A stretch of DNA of 64,000 nucleotides from Halosimplex halophilum (GTDB lineage: Archaea; Halobacteriota; Halobacteria; Halobacteriales; Haloarculaceae), in the NCBI RefSeq assembly GCF_004698125.1, contig NZ_ML214297.1, positions 1,240,001 to 1,304,000 of the forward strand, read 5' to 3'. The notes beneath the pieces are model-generated. The model was given only the letters and a program-made list of their open reading frames with translations, searched no databases and was not told the DNA's origin. Of this stretch, positions 1 to 7,839 are shown piece after piece; the first letter of the stretch is position 1, and each line of letters starts with the position of its first letter. The position numbers and the translations under genes were made by a program.

Positions 1-259
1 GGTGCGGAATCTCTCGACGAACCCGGCCATCACCGTCCACCGGGAGGACGCCGAGGAAGTCGTCATACTCGAGGGGACGGCGGAGCGTATCGACGAGGAG
101 ACAGCCGACACCGCGCTCCTCGACCGGCTCGACGGTGCGTACGAGGAAAAGTACGATACCCCTCACGGAACGCCCTTCTTCGCCGTCCGGCCGGACAAGG
201 TGTTCGCGTGGAGCGACTATCCCGCCGACGCGACCCGCTGGGAGTTCGCCGACGGGTGA
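1..259 (+). CDS. Pyridoxamine 5'-phosphate oxidase-like (PPOX fold) protein, C-terminal part
   Basis: The open frame runs in from the left window edge and stops at 257-259, so about 85 C-terminal residues are visible. The segment NPAITVH followed by EEVVILEG and a tail with FAWSDYPADATRWEF resembles the C-terminal half of the split-barrel flavin/F420-binding PPOX family, where NPRVSVH-type strands are followed by an EG-T strand and a terminal W-R-F region. The substrate cannot be inferred. The true start lies outside the window, so a methionine or GTG near base 2 should not be taken as the start. Confidence 0.6.
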   Translation, partial: VRNLSTNPAITVHREDAEEVVILEGTAERIDEETADTALLDRLDGAYEEKYDTPHGTPFFAVRPDKVFAWSDYPADATRWEFADG

Positions 260-379
260 CGCTCGGTCCGCAGCGCGGGCCGGCGGAGCGACGGACCCGT
301 CTCCCGCCCCTCGACCACTACGAGTCGGGGTTGACTGAGAGTCGCAACCTTGTTTACCGGACTCGGCGAGTCGGGGAGT

Positions 380-1192
380 ATGAACTTCTTCGACCGGCTG
401 GCCGACCGCATCGCGACCGTCGACAGCGTCGTCTCGGTGGGACTTGACCCCGACCCCGCCCGGATCCCCGACCACCTGCACGACCACGACCTGCCCCGCT
501 GGGCGTTCAACCGCCGCATCATCGACGCGACGCACGAACACGCCGCGGCGTTCAAGCCCAACGCCGCCTTCTACGAGGACCCCGACGGCTGGAAGGCGCT
601 GCAGGAGACCGTCGCCTACGCCCACGGCAAGGGCGTGCCGGTCCTGCTGGACGCCAAGCGCGGCGACATCGGCAACACCGCCCGGAAGTACGCCGAACTG
701 CTCGACGACGACGGCATGGGCATCGACGCCATCACCGTCAACCCCTACCTCGGCCGCGACGCGCTGGAACCGTTCCTCTCGCGGGAGGACAAGGGGGTCG
801 TCGTCCTCTGTCGGACCTCCAACCCCGGCGGCGCCGACCTGCAGAACCTCGAACTCGACTCCGGAGAGCCGCTGTACGAGCGGGTGGCCGCGCTCGCCGA
901 CCTGTGGAACGACAACGACAACGTCGGCCTCGTCGTCGGCGCCACCGCACCGGAGGAGCTGGAGGAGGTCCGCGAGATCGTCCCCGACATCCCGTTCCTC
1001 GTCCCGGGCGTCGGGGCACAGGGCGGCGACGCCGAGGCCGCCGTCGAGTACGGCCTCGCCGACGGCGTCGGCCTCGTCAACTCCTCGCGGGGCATCATCT
1101 TCGCCGGGGAGGACCAGGGCGAGGAGTTCGCCCAGGCGTCGGGACAGGCCGCCAAGCGGCTGAAGAAACGGCTGAACCAGTACCGGGAGTGA
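380..1192 (+). CDS. pyrF: Orotidine 5'-phosphate decarboxylase, type 2
   Basis: 270 aa. Catalyses OMP to UMP plus CO2, the last step of de novo pyrimidine synthesis in the cytosol. The catalytic DxKxxD signature is seen as DAKRGDIG at residues 91-98, with Lys93 as the expected proton donor; the GLDPDP strand near residue 21 and the VPGVGAQGGD phosphate-binding loop also fit. The length and the Lys93 position match the longer type 2 subfamily rather than the roughly 220 aa type 1 enzymes. ATG at 380 was chosen over the in-frame ATG at 350 because it begins the conserved MNFFDRL region and lies about 25 nt after an AT-rich GTTTACC element, consistent with a leaderless start. It stands alone between a PPOX gene and a Nudix gene. 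Confidence 0.95.
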   Translation: MNFFDRLADRIATVDSVVSVGLDPDPARIPDHLHDHDLPRWAFNRRIIDATHEHAAAFKPNAAFYEDPDGWKALQETVAYAHGKGVPVLLDAKRGDIGNTARKYAELLDDDGMGIDAITVNPYLGRDALEPFLSREDKGVVVLCRTSNPGGADLQNLELDSGEPLYERVAALADLWNDNDNVGLVVGATAPEELEEVREIVPDIPFLVPGVGAQGGDAEAAVEYGLADGVGLVNSSRGIIFAGEDQGEEFAQASGQAAKRLKKRLNQYRE

Positions 1193-1306
1193 CCGACCGA
1201 GGGCAACCGGGTGGGAGCGACCCGACTCGGGACGACCGGCCGCAGTGATCCTCCGGATCGTTCGTGTCGAAAAACACCAAGTAGCGGCGACGAGGTGATC
1301 GCGCGT

Positions 1307-1852
1307 ATGACTAACAAGCCGCCGGAGTACTGCCCTCACTGCGGGGGCGAACTGGCCGCGGTCGACCCGCCGACCGCCCACCGCTGCGAGGACTGCGAGG
1401 AGTTCGCGTTCTACAACCCGACGCCCGCCGCCCGGGTGGCCGTCGTCGACGGCGACGAACTGCTGCTCTGCGAGGTGGGCGTCCCCGGCGTTGCGAACAC
1501 CTGGGAGACGCCGGGCGGGCGGCTGGAGGCCGACGAGGACCCGCCCGTCGCGGCGGCGCGGGAGCTCCGCGAGGAGACGGGCCTGACCGTCGACCCCGAC
1601 GCGCTCGTCATGTTCGACGCCCGCAGCTACGAGTCGGTCCCCGACCAGTACACGACGAGGCTCTGCTACGCCGTCGACAGGGCGGCGACGGAGGGACAAC
1701 TACGGGCCGGCGCGGAACCCGACGGCGTCCGGTTCTGGTCGGCCGACTCGTTCGCCGACTCGGGGGCGACGCTCAGCGACCGCCAGCCCGCGGCGACGCG
1801 GGAGGTCTCGTGGTGGCTGGAGGGCGCCCGCGCGGCGCTCGACGAGTCGTGA
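1307..1852 (+). CDS. Nudix hydrolase with N-terminal zinc ribbon
   Basis: 181 aa. Two CxxC pairs (Cys9/Cys12 and Cys27/Cys30) form a zinc ribbon of the NudC/ADP-ribose pyrophosphatase type. A complete Nudix box follows at about residues 71-93: GRLEADE, then RELREETGL, which matches the G-x5-E-x7-REUxEExGU pattern that binds Mg2+. The protein should hydrolyse a nucleoside diphosphate linked to another moiety; the substrate is not deducible. ATG 1307 is preferred over the upstream in-frame ATG at 1211 because the zinc ribbon starts right after it. The C-terminal half (about residues 120-181) is variable and acidic. Confidence 0.88.
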   Translation: MTNKPPEYCPHCGGELAAVDPPTAHRCEDCEEFAFYNPTPAARVAVVDGDELLLCEVGVPGVANTWETPGGRLEADEDPPVAAARELREETGLTVDPDALVMFDARSYESVPDQYTTRLCYAVDRAATEGQLRAGAEPDGVRFWSADSFADSGATLSDRQPAATREVSWWLEGARAALDES

Positions 1853-1867
1853 CGAGGGGAGTCGCTC

Positions 1868-2077
1868 TCAGAACCGATAGGTGTCGACGCCGTCGGGGGC
1901 GTCGTCGCCGGTCCCGGTCGGGTCGGCCGGATCCCCGCCCTCGACCTCGGCGACGCACTCGCTGCAGATCCCCAGCTGTGTGTCGAAGTGGCGGTCGCAG
2001 ACCAGGTTCCCGCAGCGGTCGCAGGTGTGGTCGACATCGGGGCGCTGGCAGACCTCGCAGAGCCCGGATACGCTCAT
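1868..2077 (-). CDS. Small haloarchaeal zinc-finger protein (HIT-type-like)
   Basis: 69 aa. Nine metal-binding-type residues in 41 positions (Cys7, Cys10, His17, Cys19, Cys22, Cys27, His30, Cys38, Cys41) suggest two interleaved zinc sites, like HIT or B-box-type small zinc fingers that are common and uncharacterised in haloarchaea. The last 25 residues are acidic and disordered. ATG at 2077 is the start directly before the Cys-rich core; a much longer frame upstream on this strand is a GC-rich shadow. It converges on the Nudix gene with only 15 nt between the stops. Function unknown. Confidence 0.75.
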   Translation of the reverse strand: MSVSGLCEVCQRPDVDHTCDRCGNLVCDRHFDTQLGICSECVAEVEGGDPADPTGTGDDAPDGVDTYRF

Positions 2078-2239
2078 GTGACCCGGTAGCGGACGAGCGC
2101 GTAAATGGATTGGGCGGCGGCTGGACTGGGAGCGGGACGGTCCCGGGTGTGGGCGAGCTTGGGCCGTCCGCGGCCGGTCACCAGTGGAGGTTCCGCCGCG
2201 TCCGAGACGTTTAGGAGGCACCGACGCCAAGGGGCGAGC

Positions 2240-2827
2240 GTGTACGGTACCCGGCTCGTCACGGCGGTCGCCGCGGTGTTCGCCGCCATCGCGGTCCTGT
2301 TCGCCATCTTCGGGTTCGTCGCCAACCTCGGCTTCTTCGCAGTCGCGGCGCTGTTCGGCGCGGTCGCGTACTTCATGTGGTACCACGCGTCGGGTCGGTT
2401 CGCCCGGCGGCTCTACCGCGGCGTCGAGGACCGCGCGGCGCCCGGCGACGGTGGCCGCGGCGCCCGCGCCGACCGCGGCGGGTTCGGGGCCGGCCCGCGG
2501 GAGGACTGGGAACCGCCCCGCGACGAGGGCGCCCGAGGGCGGGCGCGGGCAGCCGGCGGCCAGCAGACGGCGGCCGGTCGGCGCCAGCGACGGGGGGCTC
2601 GCGCGGGCGGACAGCGCCGTCGCCAGCGGGCGGCCGCCGCCGCACAGCGGAGCGGTCCCACGGCCGCCGAGGCCTACGACACGCTCGGCCTGGACCGCGG
2701 CGCCGACGAGGACGCCGTGAAGGCCGCCTACCGCGAGAAGGTCAAGGAGGTCCACCCCGACTCCCCCGACGGCGACGAGGAGGAGTTCAAGGAAGTGCAG
2801 TCGGCCTACGAGCGGCTGACCGACTGA
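2240..2827 (+). CDS. Membrane-anchored J-domain (DnaJ-like) protein
   Basis: 195 aa from a GTG start. Two hydrophobic segments (about residues 7-30 and 31-48) are followed by an Arg/Gly/Ala-rich linker (about 55-140) and a C-terminal J domain (141-195) with the HPD tripeptide at 172-174, needed to stimulate the ATPase of DnaK/Hsp70. No zinc-finger or substrate-binding C-terminal domain is present, so it is a short membrane-tethered co-chaperone rather than a full DnaJ. The GTG at 2240 is chosen because translation from it starts directly at the first membrane segment and it follows a TTTAGG promoter-like element; the in-frame ATG at 2105 overlaps the promoter of the opposite gene. Confidence 0.8.
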   Translation: MYGTRLVTAVAAVFAAIAVLFAIFGFVANLGFFAVAALFGAVAYFMWYHASGRFARRLYRGVEDRAAPGDGGRGARADRGGFGAGPREDWEPPRDEGARGRARAAGGQQTAAGRRQRRGARAGGQRRRQRAAAAAQRSGPTAAEAYDTLGLDRGADEDAVKAAYREKVKEVHPDSPDGDEEEFKEVQSAYERLTD

Positions 2828-2874
2828 GCGTCCGACCGAATACTGTTTTGCCGTCGGAGCCGCAGTCCCGGCCA

Positions 2875-3546
2875 GTGACGCCACCGCTCGCCGTCGACAT
2901 CGACGGAACGCTGACCGACGAGGACCGCGCCGTCTACCCGCCCGTCCTGTCCGTCCTCCGGGAGTGGGACGCACCCGTCGTGCTCGCGACGGGGAAGGCG
3001 CTCCCCTATCCCGTCGCCCTCTGCGAGTTCGCGGGGGTCGAGCGGACGGTCGTCGCCGAGAACGGCGGCGTCGCGTTCGTCCACGCGACCGACGACCTGC
3101 TGTTCCTCGGCGACCGCGAAGCCGCCCAGAGCGTGGTCGACGAGTACGTCGAGGAGGGTCACGACCTGGGATGGGGGGCCCACGACCTGGTCAACCGCTG
3201 GCGCGAGACGGAAGTGGCCGTCAGCCGCGAGGCACCGCTGGAGCCGCTCCAGCGGATCGCCGCCGACCACGGCCTCGAAGTCGTCGACACCGGTTTCGCC
3301 TACCACGTCAAGTCGCCGGACGTGAGCAAGGGGCAAGCCCTGGAAGCCGTCGCCGAGCGACTGGGTCGGGACCCCGCGGAGTTCGTCGCGGTCGGCGACT
3401 CCATCAACGACGTGTCGACCTTCGAGGTCGCGGGGCGGTCGTTCGCGGTCGCCAACGCCGACGAACCCGCCCTGGCGACCGCGGACGAGGTACTCAACGC
3501 AGCCTACGGCGAGGGGTTCCTCGAGGCGGTCGAGCGGGTGCGGTAG
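2875..3546 (+). CDS. Archaeal phosphoglycolate phosphatase (HAD superfamily)
   Basis: 223 aa from GTG. HAD motif I is DIDGT (Asp8 nucleophile, Asp10 acid/base), motif II is the TG at 39-40, Lys152 sits in motif III, and GDSIND at 174-179 is motif IV. The C2-cap type and length fit the archaeal phosphoglycolate phosphatase group, which hydrolyses 2-phosphoglycolate to glycolate for salvage of the oxygenase or DNA-repair by-product. The related sucrose/mannosyl-3-phosphoglycerate phosphatase group is the main alternative. It lies 47 nt after the J-domain gene on the same strand. Confidence 0.88.
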   Translation: MTPPLAVDIDGTLTDEDRAVYPPVLSVLREWDAPVVLATGKALPYPVALCEFAGVERTVVAENGGVAFVHATDDLLFLGDREAAQSVVDEYVEEGHDLGWGAHDLVNRWRETEVAVSREAPLEPLQRIAADHGLEVVDTGFAYHVKSPDVSKGQALEAVAERLGRDPAEFVAVGDSINDVSTFEVAGRSFAVANADEPALATADEVLNAAYGEGFLEAVERVR

Positions 3547-3689
3547 CCTGGGGACGGCCGCGCCGTCCCGGCCGTCCGAACCCGCTCACGACCGCTGGGG
3601 AACGATACGGAGCGCTCCGGAGCGTTACGGACGGGAACCGGGCGCAAACCCGGAGAAGGCTTTTGTACTGGCCACCGTTACCGACCCCC

Positions 3690-5399
3690 ATGAGCCCCGA
3701 CCGGGCCGTCCTCGAACGCGCCATCGAGCGCGGTGAGCGCGAGGGCGGCAGCGTCGAGTTCAAAGAGCGGCTCACGAAAGACCTCCACCTGGCGGACGGT
3801 CGCCGGGAGTCGCTGGCCGCCCAACTGCGCCACCGCGTCCTCTCCGGCGACGGGGAGGCCACCTACGTCGTCGGCGTCACCGACGACGGCGCCCTCGCCG
3901 GCATCGCCCCCGAGGCGTTCACCGAGTCGATGGACGTGCTGAGCCTGCTGGCCGAGGAGGCCGACGCCCACATCGAGAACGTCGAGACCTGGGGCGTCGA
4001 CGCCGACGGCCGCGCGAAACCGAAAGGCGGCACACGGCCGGGCGACGCCGGCAGCGCCGCGGCGTCCTCCGACGGCGACTCCGAACCGCCCGAGTCCGAC
4101 GCGCCCGCCGAGGGCATCGTCGGCGTCGCCATCGTCCGCGAGGGCGCCGTGCTGGAGGACGACGAACACATCGTCGTCGGGACCGCCGGCCACGTCGACC
4201 ACGGCAAGTCCACGCTGGTCGGCACCCTCGTCACCGGCCAGCCCGACGACGGCGAAGGGGGGACTCGCTCGTATCTCGACGTGCAGCCCCACGAGGTCGA
4301 ACGCGGCCTCTCCGCGGACCTCTCCTACGGCGTCTACGGCTTCGACGACGAGGGGCCGGTCCGCATGGACAACCCCGACCGCAAGTCCGACCGCGCCCGC
4401 GTCGTCGAGGAGGCCGACCGGCTCGTGAGCTTCGTCGACACCGTCGGCCACGAGCCGTGGCTGCGCACGACGATCCGCGGGCTGGTCGGGCAGAAGCTCG
4501 ACTACGGCCTCCTGACCGTCGCGGCCGACGACGGCCCGACGAAGACCACGCGCGAACACCTGGGGATCCTGCTCGCCACCGACCTGCCGACGATGGTCGT
4601 CATCACGAAGGCCGACATCGTCAGCGACGAGCGCCTGGCGGAGGTCGAGCGCGAGGTCGAGCGCCAGCTCCGCGAGGTGGACAAGACGCCGCTGTCCGTG
4701 GCGCGCCACGGCGTCGGGGCGGCCGTCGAGGAGATCGACGACACCGTCGTCCCGGTGCTGGCGACCAGCGCCGTCACGATGGAGGGGATGGACACGCTCG
4801 ACGAGCTGCTGGAGCGGTTGCCCAAGACGGCCGGGCCGACCGACGACGAGTTCGCGATGTACGTCGACCGCTCGTACAAGGTCACCGGCGTCGGCGCCGT
4901 CGCCTCGGGGACCATCCGCTCCGGTCGTGTGGAGGCCGGCGACGAACTCCTGCTCGGGCCGATGCAGGATGGCGGCTTCCGCGAGGTCGAGGTCCGGTCG
5001 ATCGAGATGCACTACCACCGCGTCGACCGCGCGAAGGCCGGCCGCATCGTCGGCATCGCCCTGAAGGGCGTCCGCGAGGCCGACGTGGAGCGCGGGATGG
5101 TGTTGCTCCCCCGCGACGCCGACCCCGACCCCGTCCGGGAGTTCGAGGCCGAGGTGATGGTGCTCAACCACCCGACCCGTATCGGCGAGGGCTACGAGCC
5201 CGTCGTCCACCTCGAGACGGTCAGCGAGGCCGCCGCCTTCTACCCCGAAGACGGGCGCCTGCTCCCCGGCGACTCGGGGACGACACGGGTCCGGTTCAAG
5301 TTCCGACCCTACATGGTCGAGGAGGGCCAGCGGTTCGTCTTCCGCGAGGGCCAGTCGAAGGGCGTCGGCAAGGTCACCGACGTACGCCCCGACGAGTAG
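3690..5399 (+). CDS. GTPBP1/EF-Tu-like translational GTPase
   Basis: 569 aa. An N-terminal region (about 1-160) with an acidic disordered loop precedes a translation-factor GTPase domain. The P-loop GHVDHGKS is at residues 167-174, the switch II DTVGHE at 250-255 and TKAD at 306-309. Beta-barrel domains II and III follow (about 385-569). This architecture matches the archaeal GTPBP1-like group related to EF-1A and SelB; eukaryotic GTPBP1/2 act in ribosome rescue and mRNA decay, while the archaeal role is unknown. ATG 3690 is chosen because the residues after it match the family N-terminus (VLERAIERGEREGGSVEFK); a longer upstream frame only reads across the preceding phosphatase gene. Confidence 0.85.
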   Translation: MSPDRAVLERAIERGEREGGSVEFKERLTKDLHLADGRRESLAAQLRHRVLSGDGEATYVVGVTDDGALAGIAPEAFTESMDVLSLLAEEADAHIENVETWGVDADGRAKPKGGTRPGDAGSAAASSDGDSEPPESDAPAEGIVGVAIVREGAVLEDDEHIVVGTAGHVDHGKSTLVGTLVTGQPDDGEGGTRSYLDVQPHEVERGLSADLSYGVYGFDDEGPVRMDNPDRKSDRARVVEEADRLVSFVDTVGHEPWLRTTIRGLVGQKLDYGLLTVAADDGPTKTTREHLGILLATDLPTMVVITKADIVSDERLAEVEREVERQLREVDKTPLSVARHGVGAAVEEIDDTVVPVLATSAVTMEGMDTLDELLERLPKTAGPTDDEFAMYVDRSYKVTGVGAVASGTIRSGRVEAGDELLLGPMQDGGFREVEVRSIEMHYHRVDRAKAGRIVGIALKGVREADVERGMVLLPRDADPDPVREFEAEVMVLNHPTRIGEGYEPVVHLETVSEAAAFYPEDGRLLPGDSGTTRVRFKFRPYMVEEGQRFVFREGQSKGVGKVTDVRPDE

Positions 5400-5702
5400 G
5401 GACTGCCGGCGCCGTCCCCGATATGCCCCCGACCGGTGGGGCCGTCGCCGCGGGCTCGTCGCCGGGTGTCCCGACAAGCGACGGTTACGGCGCGGTAGCT
5501 GTCGCTCACTCGGCCCAGCGGCCGGCTACGGGCTCGCTAAGACCGGGGTACTGCGAGAAACGCGACCCAACCGCAGTCCCGCGATTCCTATCACTCCGCT
5601 ACCCGTCGAACAGCCGGCCGGTAACTTTGACCGGTGGCATCCAGGGGACCATACGCGTGCGGGACGACGCGACGACGCGGGTTCCGCGCGCGGGAGATCA
5701 CT
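5400..5702. other. Intergenic stretch before the glutamine-rich gene
   Basis: About 300 nt without a convincing ORF on either strand. It contains a weak AT-rich element near 5625 (GTAACTTT) and a GC palindrome just before the downstream start (CCGCGCGCGG near 5685-5694). No tRNA-like cloverleaf or conserved RNA was recognised. A long upstream leader for the 5703 gene is possible. Confidence 0.4.
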
Positions 5703-6602
5703 ATGAGTTTCGAGAACCAGCCAGGACAGCAGGGATCGTTCGAGCAGCAACAGACCCAGCCACAGCAGGGAACGGGCCAGCAGCCGACACAGCAGCAGGG
5801 GTACATCCCGGCGGCTCAGCAGCCGGCCGGTCAGCAGGCCGGCTTCCCCGGCCAGCAGGGCCGCGGCGCCGACCAGGGCGCCCAGGACCGGCGCCACTCC
5901 CAGCAGTTCCGCCAGCGGATGAGCCAGATCGCACAGCAGCGACCGCGTGACCCCCAGACGGGACAGTTCCTGTCGACGGGATCGCAGGGCGGACAGCAGA
6001 GCCAGCAGCCACAGACCCAGCAGATGGGCCAGCAGCCACAGACCCAGCAGATGGGCCAGCAGCCACAGACCCAGCAGATGGGTCAGCAGCCCCAGACACA
6101 GCAGATGGGCCAACAGCAGCCCCAGACACAGCAACTGGGCCAGCAGCAGACGGCTCAGCAGCCCCAGCAGCGGAGCCAGCAGCCCCAGATGCAACAGACT
6201 CAACAGCAGCCCCAGACTCAGCAGTCGAGCCAGCAGCCACAGCAACAGACGGCTCAGCAACCGCAACAGCGGATGGGCGGCCAGCAGCAGGGGTACATCC
6301 CGGCGGCTCAGCAGCCGGCGGGACAGCAGGCCGGCTTCCCCGGCCAGCAGGGTCGCGGTGCCGACCAGGGCGCCCAGGACCGGCGCCACTCCCAGCAGTT
6401 CCGGGAGTTCCAGCACCAGAAAGCCGAACACCAGCCGCGTGACCCCCAGACCGGCCAGTTCCTGCCGGAGAACCAGCAGGGCCAGCAGGGACAGCAGAGC
6501 CAACAGGGTCGGCAGGGCCAGTCCGGCGGCCAGATGTACGCCCAGCGGACCCAGCAGGACCAGCAGTCCGGGATCGGGACCCAGCAGCAGAACTGGCAGT
6601 AG
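5703..6602 (+). CDS. Glutamine-rich low-complexity repeat protein
   Basis: 299 aa with Gln as by far the most frequent residue and very few acidic residues, which is opposite to the halophilic norm. Three layers of internal repetition are visible. A 41-residue module (GYIPAAQQPAGQQAGF, then GADQGAQDRRHSQQFR) occurs at about residues 30-70 and again at 194-234. Each module is followed within about 30 residues by RDPQTGQFL. Between them lie five PQTQQMGQQ nonapeptides (about 101-146). No signal peptide, membrane segment or known domain is seen. ATG 5703 begins the repeat-like composition. The frame is intact over 900 nt despite the repetition, and glutamine codons are almost all CAG, which argues for selection. 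Function unknown; a scaffold or phase-separating role would be speculation. Confidence 0.75.
   Translation: MSFENQPGQQGSFEQQQTQPQQGTGQQPTQQQGYIPAAQQPAGQQAGFPGQQGRGADQGAQDRRHSQQFRQRMSQIAQQRPRDPQTGQFLSTGSQGGQQSQQPQTQQMGQQPQTQQMGQQPQTQQMGQQPQTQQMGQQQPQTQQLGQQQTAQQPQQRSQQPQMQQTQQQPQTQQSSQQPQQQTAQQPQQRMGGQQQGYIPAAQQPAGQQAGFPGQQGRGADQGAQDRRHSQQFREFQHQKAEHQPRDPQTGQFLPENQQGQQGQQSQQGRQGQSGGQMYAQRTQQDQQSGIGTQQQNWQ
5790..5911 (+). repeat. 122-bp direct repeat, copy 1 (in Gln-rich gene)
   Basis: This segment recurs at 6282-6403 with only a handful of mostly synonymous differences. It encodes the 41-residue module of the Gln-rich protein and looks like an internal gene duplication. Confidence 0.9.
6003..6140 (+). 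repeat. 27-bp tandem repeat array (PQTQQMGQQ units)
   Basis: Four consecutive 27-bp units start at 6003, 6030, 6057 and 6084, followed by a 30-bp variant at 6111-6140 with one extra CAA codon. The period is a multiple of three, so length changes keep the frame open. Confidence 0.9.
6282..6403 (+). repeat. 122-bp direct repeat, copy 2 (in Gln-rich gene)
   Basis: Second copy of the module at 5790-5911, 492 nt downstream, in the same reading frame. Confidence 0.9.
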
Positions 6603-6730
6603 ACGTCCCGGACCGACCCCTCCCACCCCGGCGGTCGACAGCGCGACACCCGCGCCCTTTTCCAACGGCGACCCCGACAGCGACGGCTATCGGACGACCG
6701 CGATTCCCGAGAAGAACGTCGATGCCGCCG

Positions 6731-7006
6731 TCAGGACTCCATCTTCGCGACGATCTCGTCGGCGGCGTCGCGCGCCTCGCTCTCGTCGGCGACGCCGTCG
6801 ACCGGGACCAGGACGCTCTGGGCGGTCCAGTCCTCGTTGCCGTGCTCGTCGCCGGTGCGGACCTCGGCGCCGGAGACGACCGAGCCGGCGACGTTGGCCG
6901 CCCAGTCGGGCGTCCGTATCTCGTCGAACTCGTCGGGGTCGCGGTAGCGCACGTGGTAGTAGTTCTCGCTCTGTTCGACGCCCTGTATCGACCGGGAACT
7001 CGCCAT
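6731..7006 (-). CDS. Conserved haloarchaeal hypothetical protein
   Basis: 91 aa, acidic (many Asp/Glu), no membrane segment. The N-terminal half contains NYYHVRYRDPDEFDEIRTPD, a pattern I associate with small conserved haloarchaeal (and some haloviral) proteins of unknown function. ATG at 7006 lies at the beginning of the conserved part. It is followed on the same strand, in the opposite direction of travel, by the Bat-type regulator 85 nt away, so the two might be co-transcribed with the regulator first. No function is proposed. Confidence 0.7.
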   Translation of the reverse strand: MASSRSIQGVEQSENYYHVRYRDPDEFDEIRTPDWAANVAGSVVSGAEVRTGDEHGNEDWTAQSVLVPVDGVADESEARDAADEIVAKMES

Positions 7007-7091
7007 ACCGGCGGTAGCACCGCTCCGGCGGAGAACCGTCTGCCGGCAGTAGCAAGGCGGGCGCGGCGGCTCGGGGCGGGATCGTCGGCAG

Positions 7092-7754
7092 CTACTCCCC
7101 GCGCAGGACCGCCCGGAGGAGTTTCGACTCGGCCTTCCGCAGGTGTTCGGCGGCGGTGCTGGGCGCGCAGCCGAGGGCCTCGGCGACCGCCTCGTGGTCG
7201 CCGGTCCGCGGCACGTCGTAGTAACCCAGGTCGAGGGCGGCCTCGGCCGCCTCGCGCTGGCGGTCGGTCAGCCGCGCCGTCGGCGCGACGCGGGAACCCG
7301 CGAGCGACCCGACCGCTTCGACGGTGACCTCCACCGGATCCGGAATCTCGCCCATCGCCGCCTGCAGTTCCGCCTCGGGGCCGAAGATCGTGAGCCTCAC
7401 AGTCCCGTCGGGCCGGTAGACGATGGGCGGGACGACGACGAGCCCGCCACGGCTGATCGGCCCGAACAGGTCGACGAGCGAGTCCGTCGTCGCGTCGCGG
7501 ACGTAGGCGTAGAAGGCGTCGTCGCCCGCCCGCTCGATGTCGTAGCCGACGACCACGTCGATGTCGTCGGCCGCGGCGGCGAAGGCGTCGGCGTCGCCCT
7601 CGACGTAGTGGAGGATCCCCAGCGCGTCGCCGGTGAAGTTCCACTGCAGCGCCGTCGCCCGCTCGACGAACGGCGCGCGGGTCAGCACGCCGTACATCGG
7701 GTGGATCTCCGCCTCCCGTCCGTCGGCCGTGATCGACACCCGGAGACGCTTCAC
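7092..7754 (-). CDS. Bat-type (HTH-10) transcriptional regulator
   Basis: 220 aa. A sensor-like N-terminal part (about 1-150) is followed by the C-terminal HTH typical of bacterio-opsin-activator-like regulators: LTDRQREAAEAALDLGYYDVP and then CAPSTAAEHLRKAESKL. Such proteins are abundant in haloarchaea and regulate nearby or remote genes; the signal is unknown. The start is taken as GTG at 7754 (VKRLRVSITADG); upstream in-frame codons read into the promoter shared with the divergent dehydrogenase. That divergence, with 85 nt between the starts, makes the NmrA-like gene a candidate target. Confidence 0.85.
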   Translation of the reverse strand: MKRLRVSITADGREAEIHPMYGVLTRAPFVERATALQWNFTGDALGILHYVEGDADAFAAAADDIDVVVGYDIERAGDDAFYAYVRDATTDSLVDLFGPISRGGLVVVPPIVYRPDGTVRLTIFGPEAELQAAMGEIPDPVEVTVEAVGSLAGSRVAPTARLTDRQREAAEAALDLGYYDVPRTGDHEAVAEALGCAPSTAAEHLRKAESKLLRAVLRGE

Positions 7755-7839
7755 GGTCGTCGGTCCGCCTACAGATCGTATAAATCCGCCGGACAGATGC
7801 GGCAGTATCGACAGGGCCGCTGCGCGCGTCGGTCCGGGT
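7755..7839. promoter_or_regulatory. Divergent promoter region between HTH-10 regulator and NmrA-like gene
   Basis: An 85-nt divergent spacer with the AT-rich element CGTATAAATC at about 7777-7786, in an otherwise GC-rich context. On either strand this can act as a TATA box; from it to the regulator start is about 25 nt, consistent with a leaderless transcript. Confidence 0.5.

Noticed and set aside
5400-5702. tRNA or tRNA-like gene before the Gln-rich gene
   Set aside because: No GGTTCGAATCC-type T-loop or cloverleaf could be fitted.
5526-6665. Leucine-rich 379-aa minus-strand frame opposite the glutamine-rich gene
   Set aside because: CAG on the plus strand becomes CTG on the minus strand, so the Leu runs are a mirror of the Gln codons; no start signal or family match.
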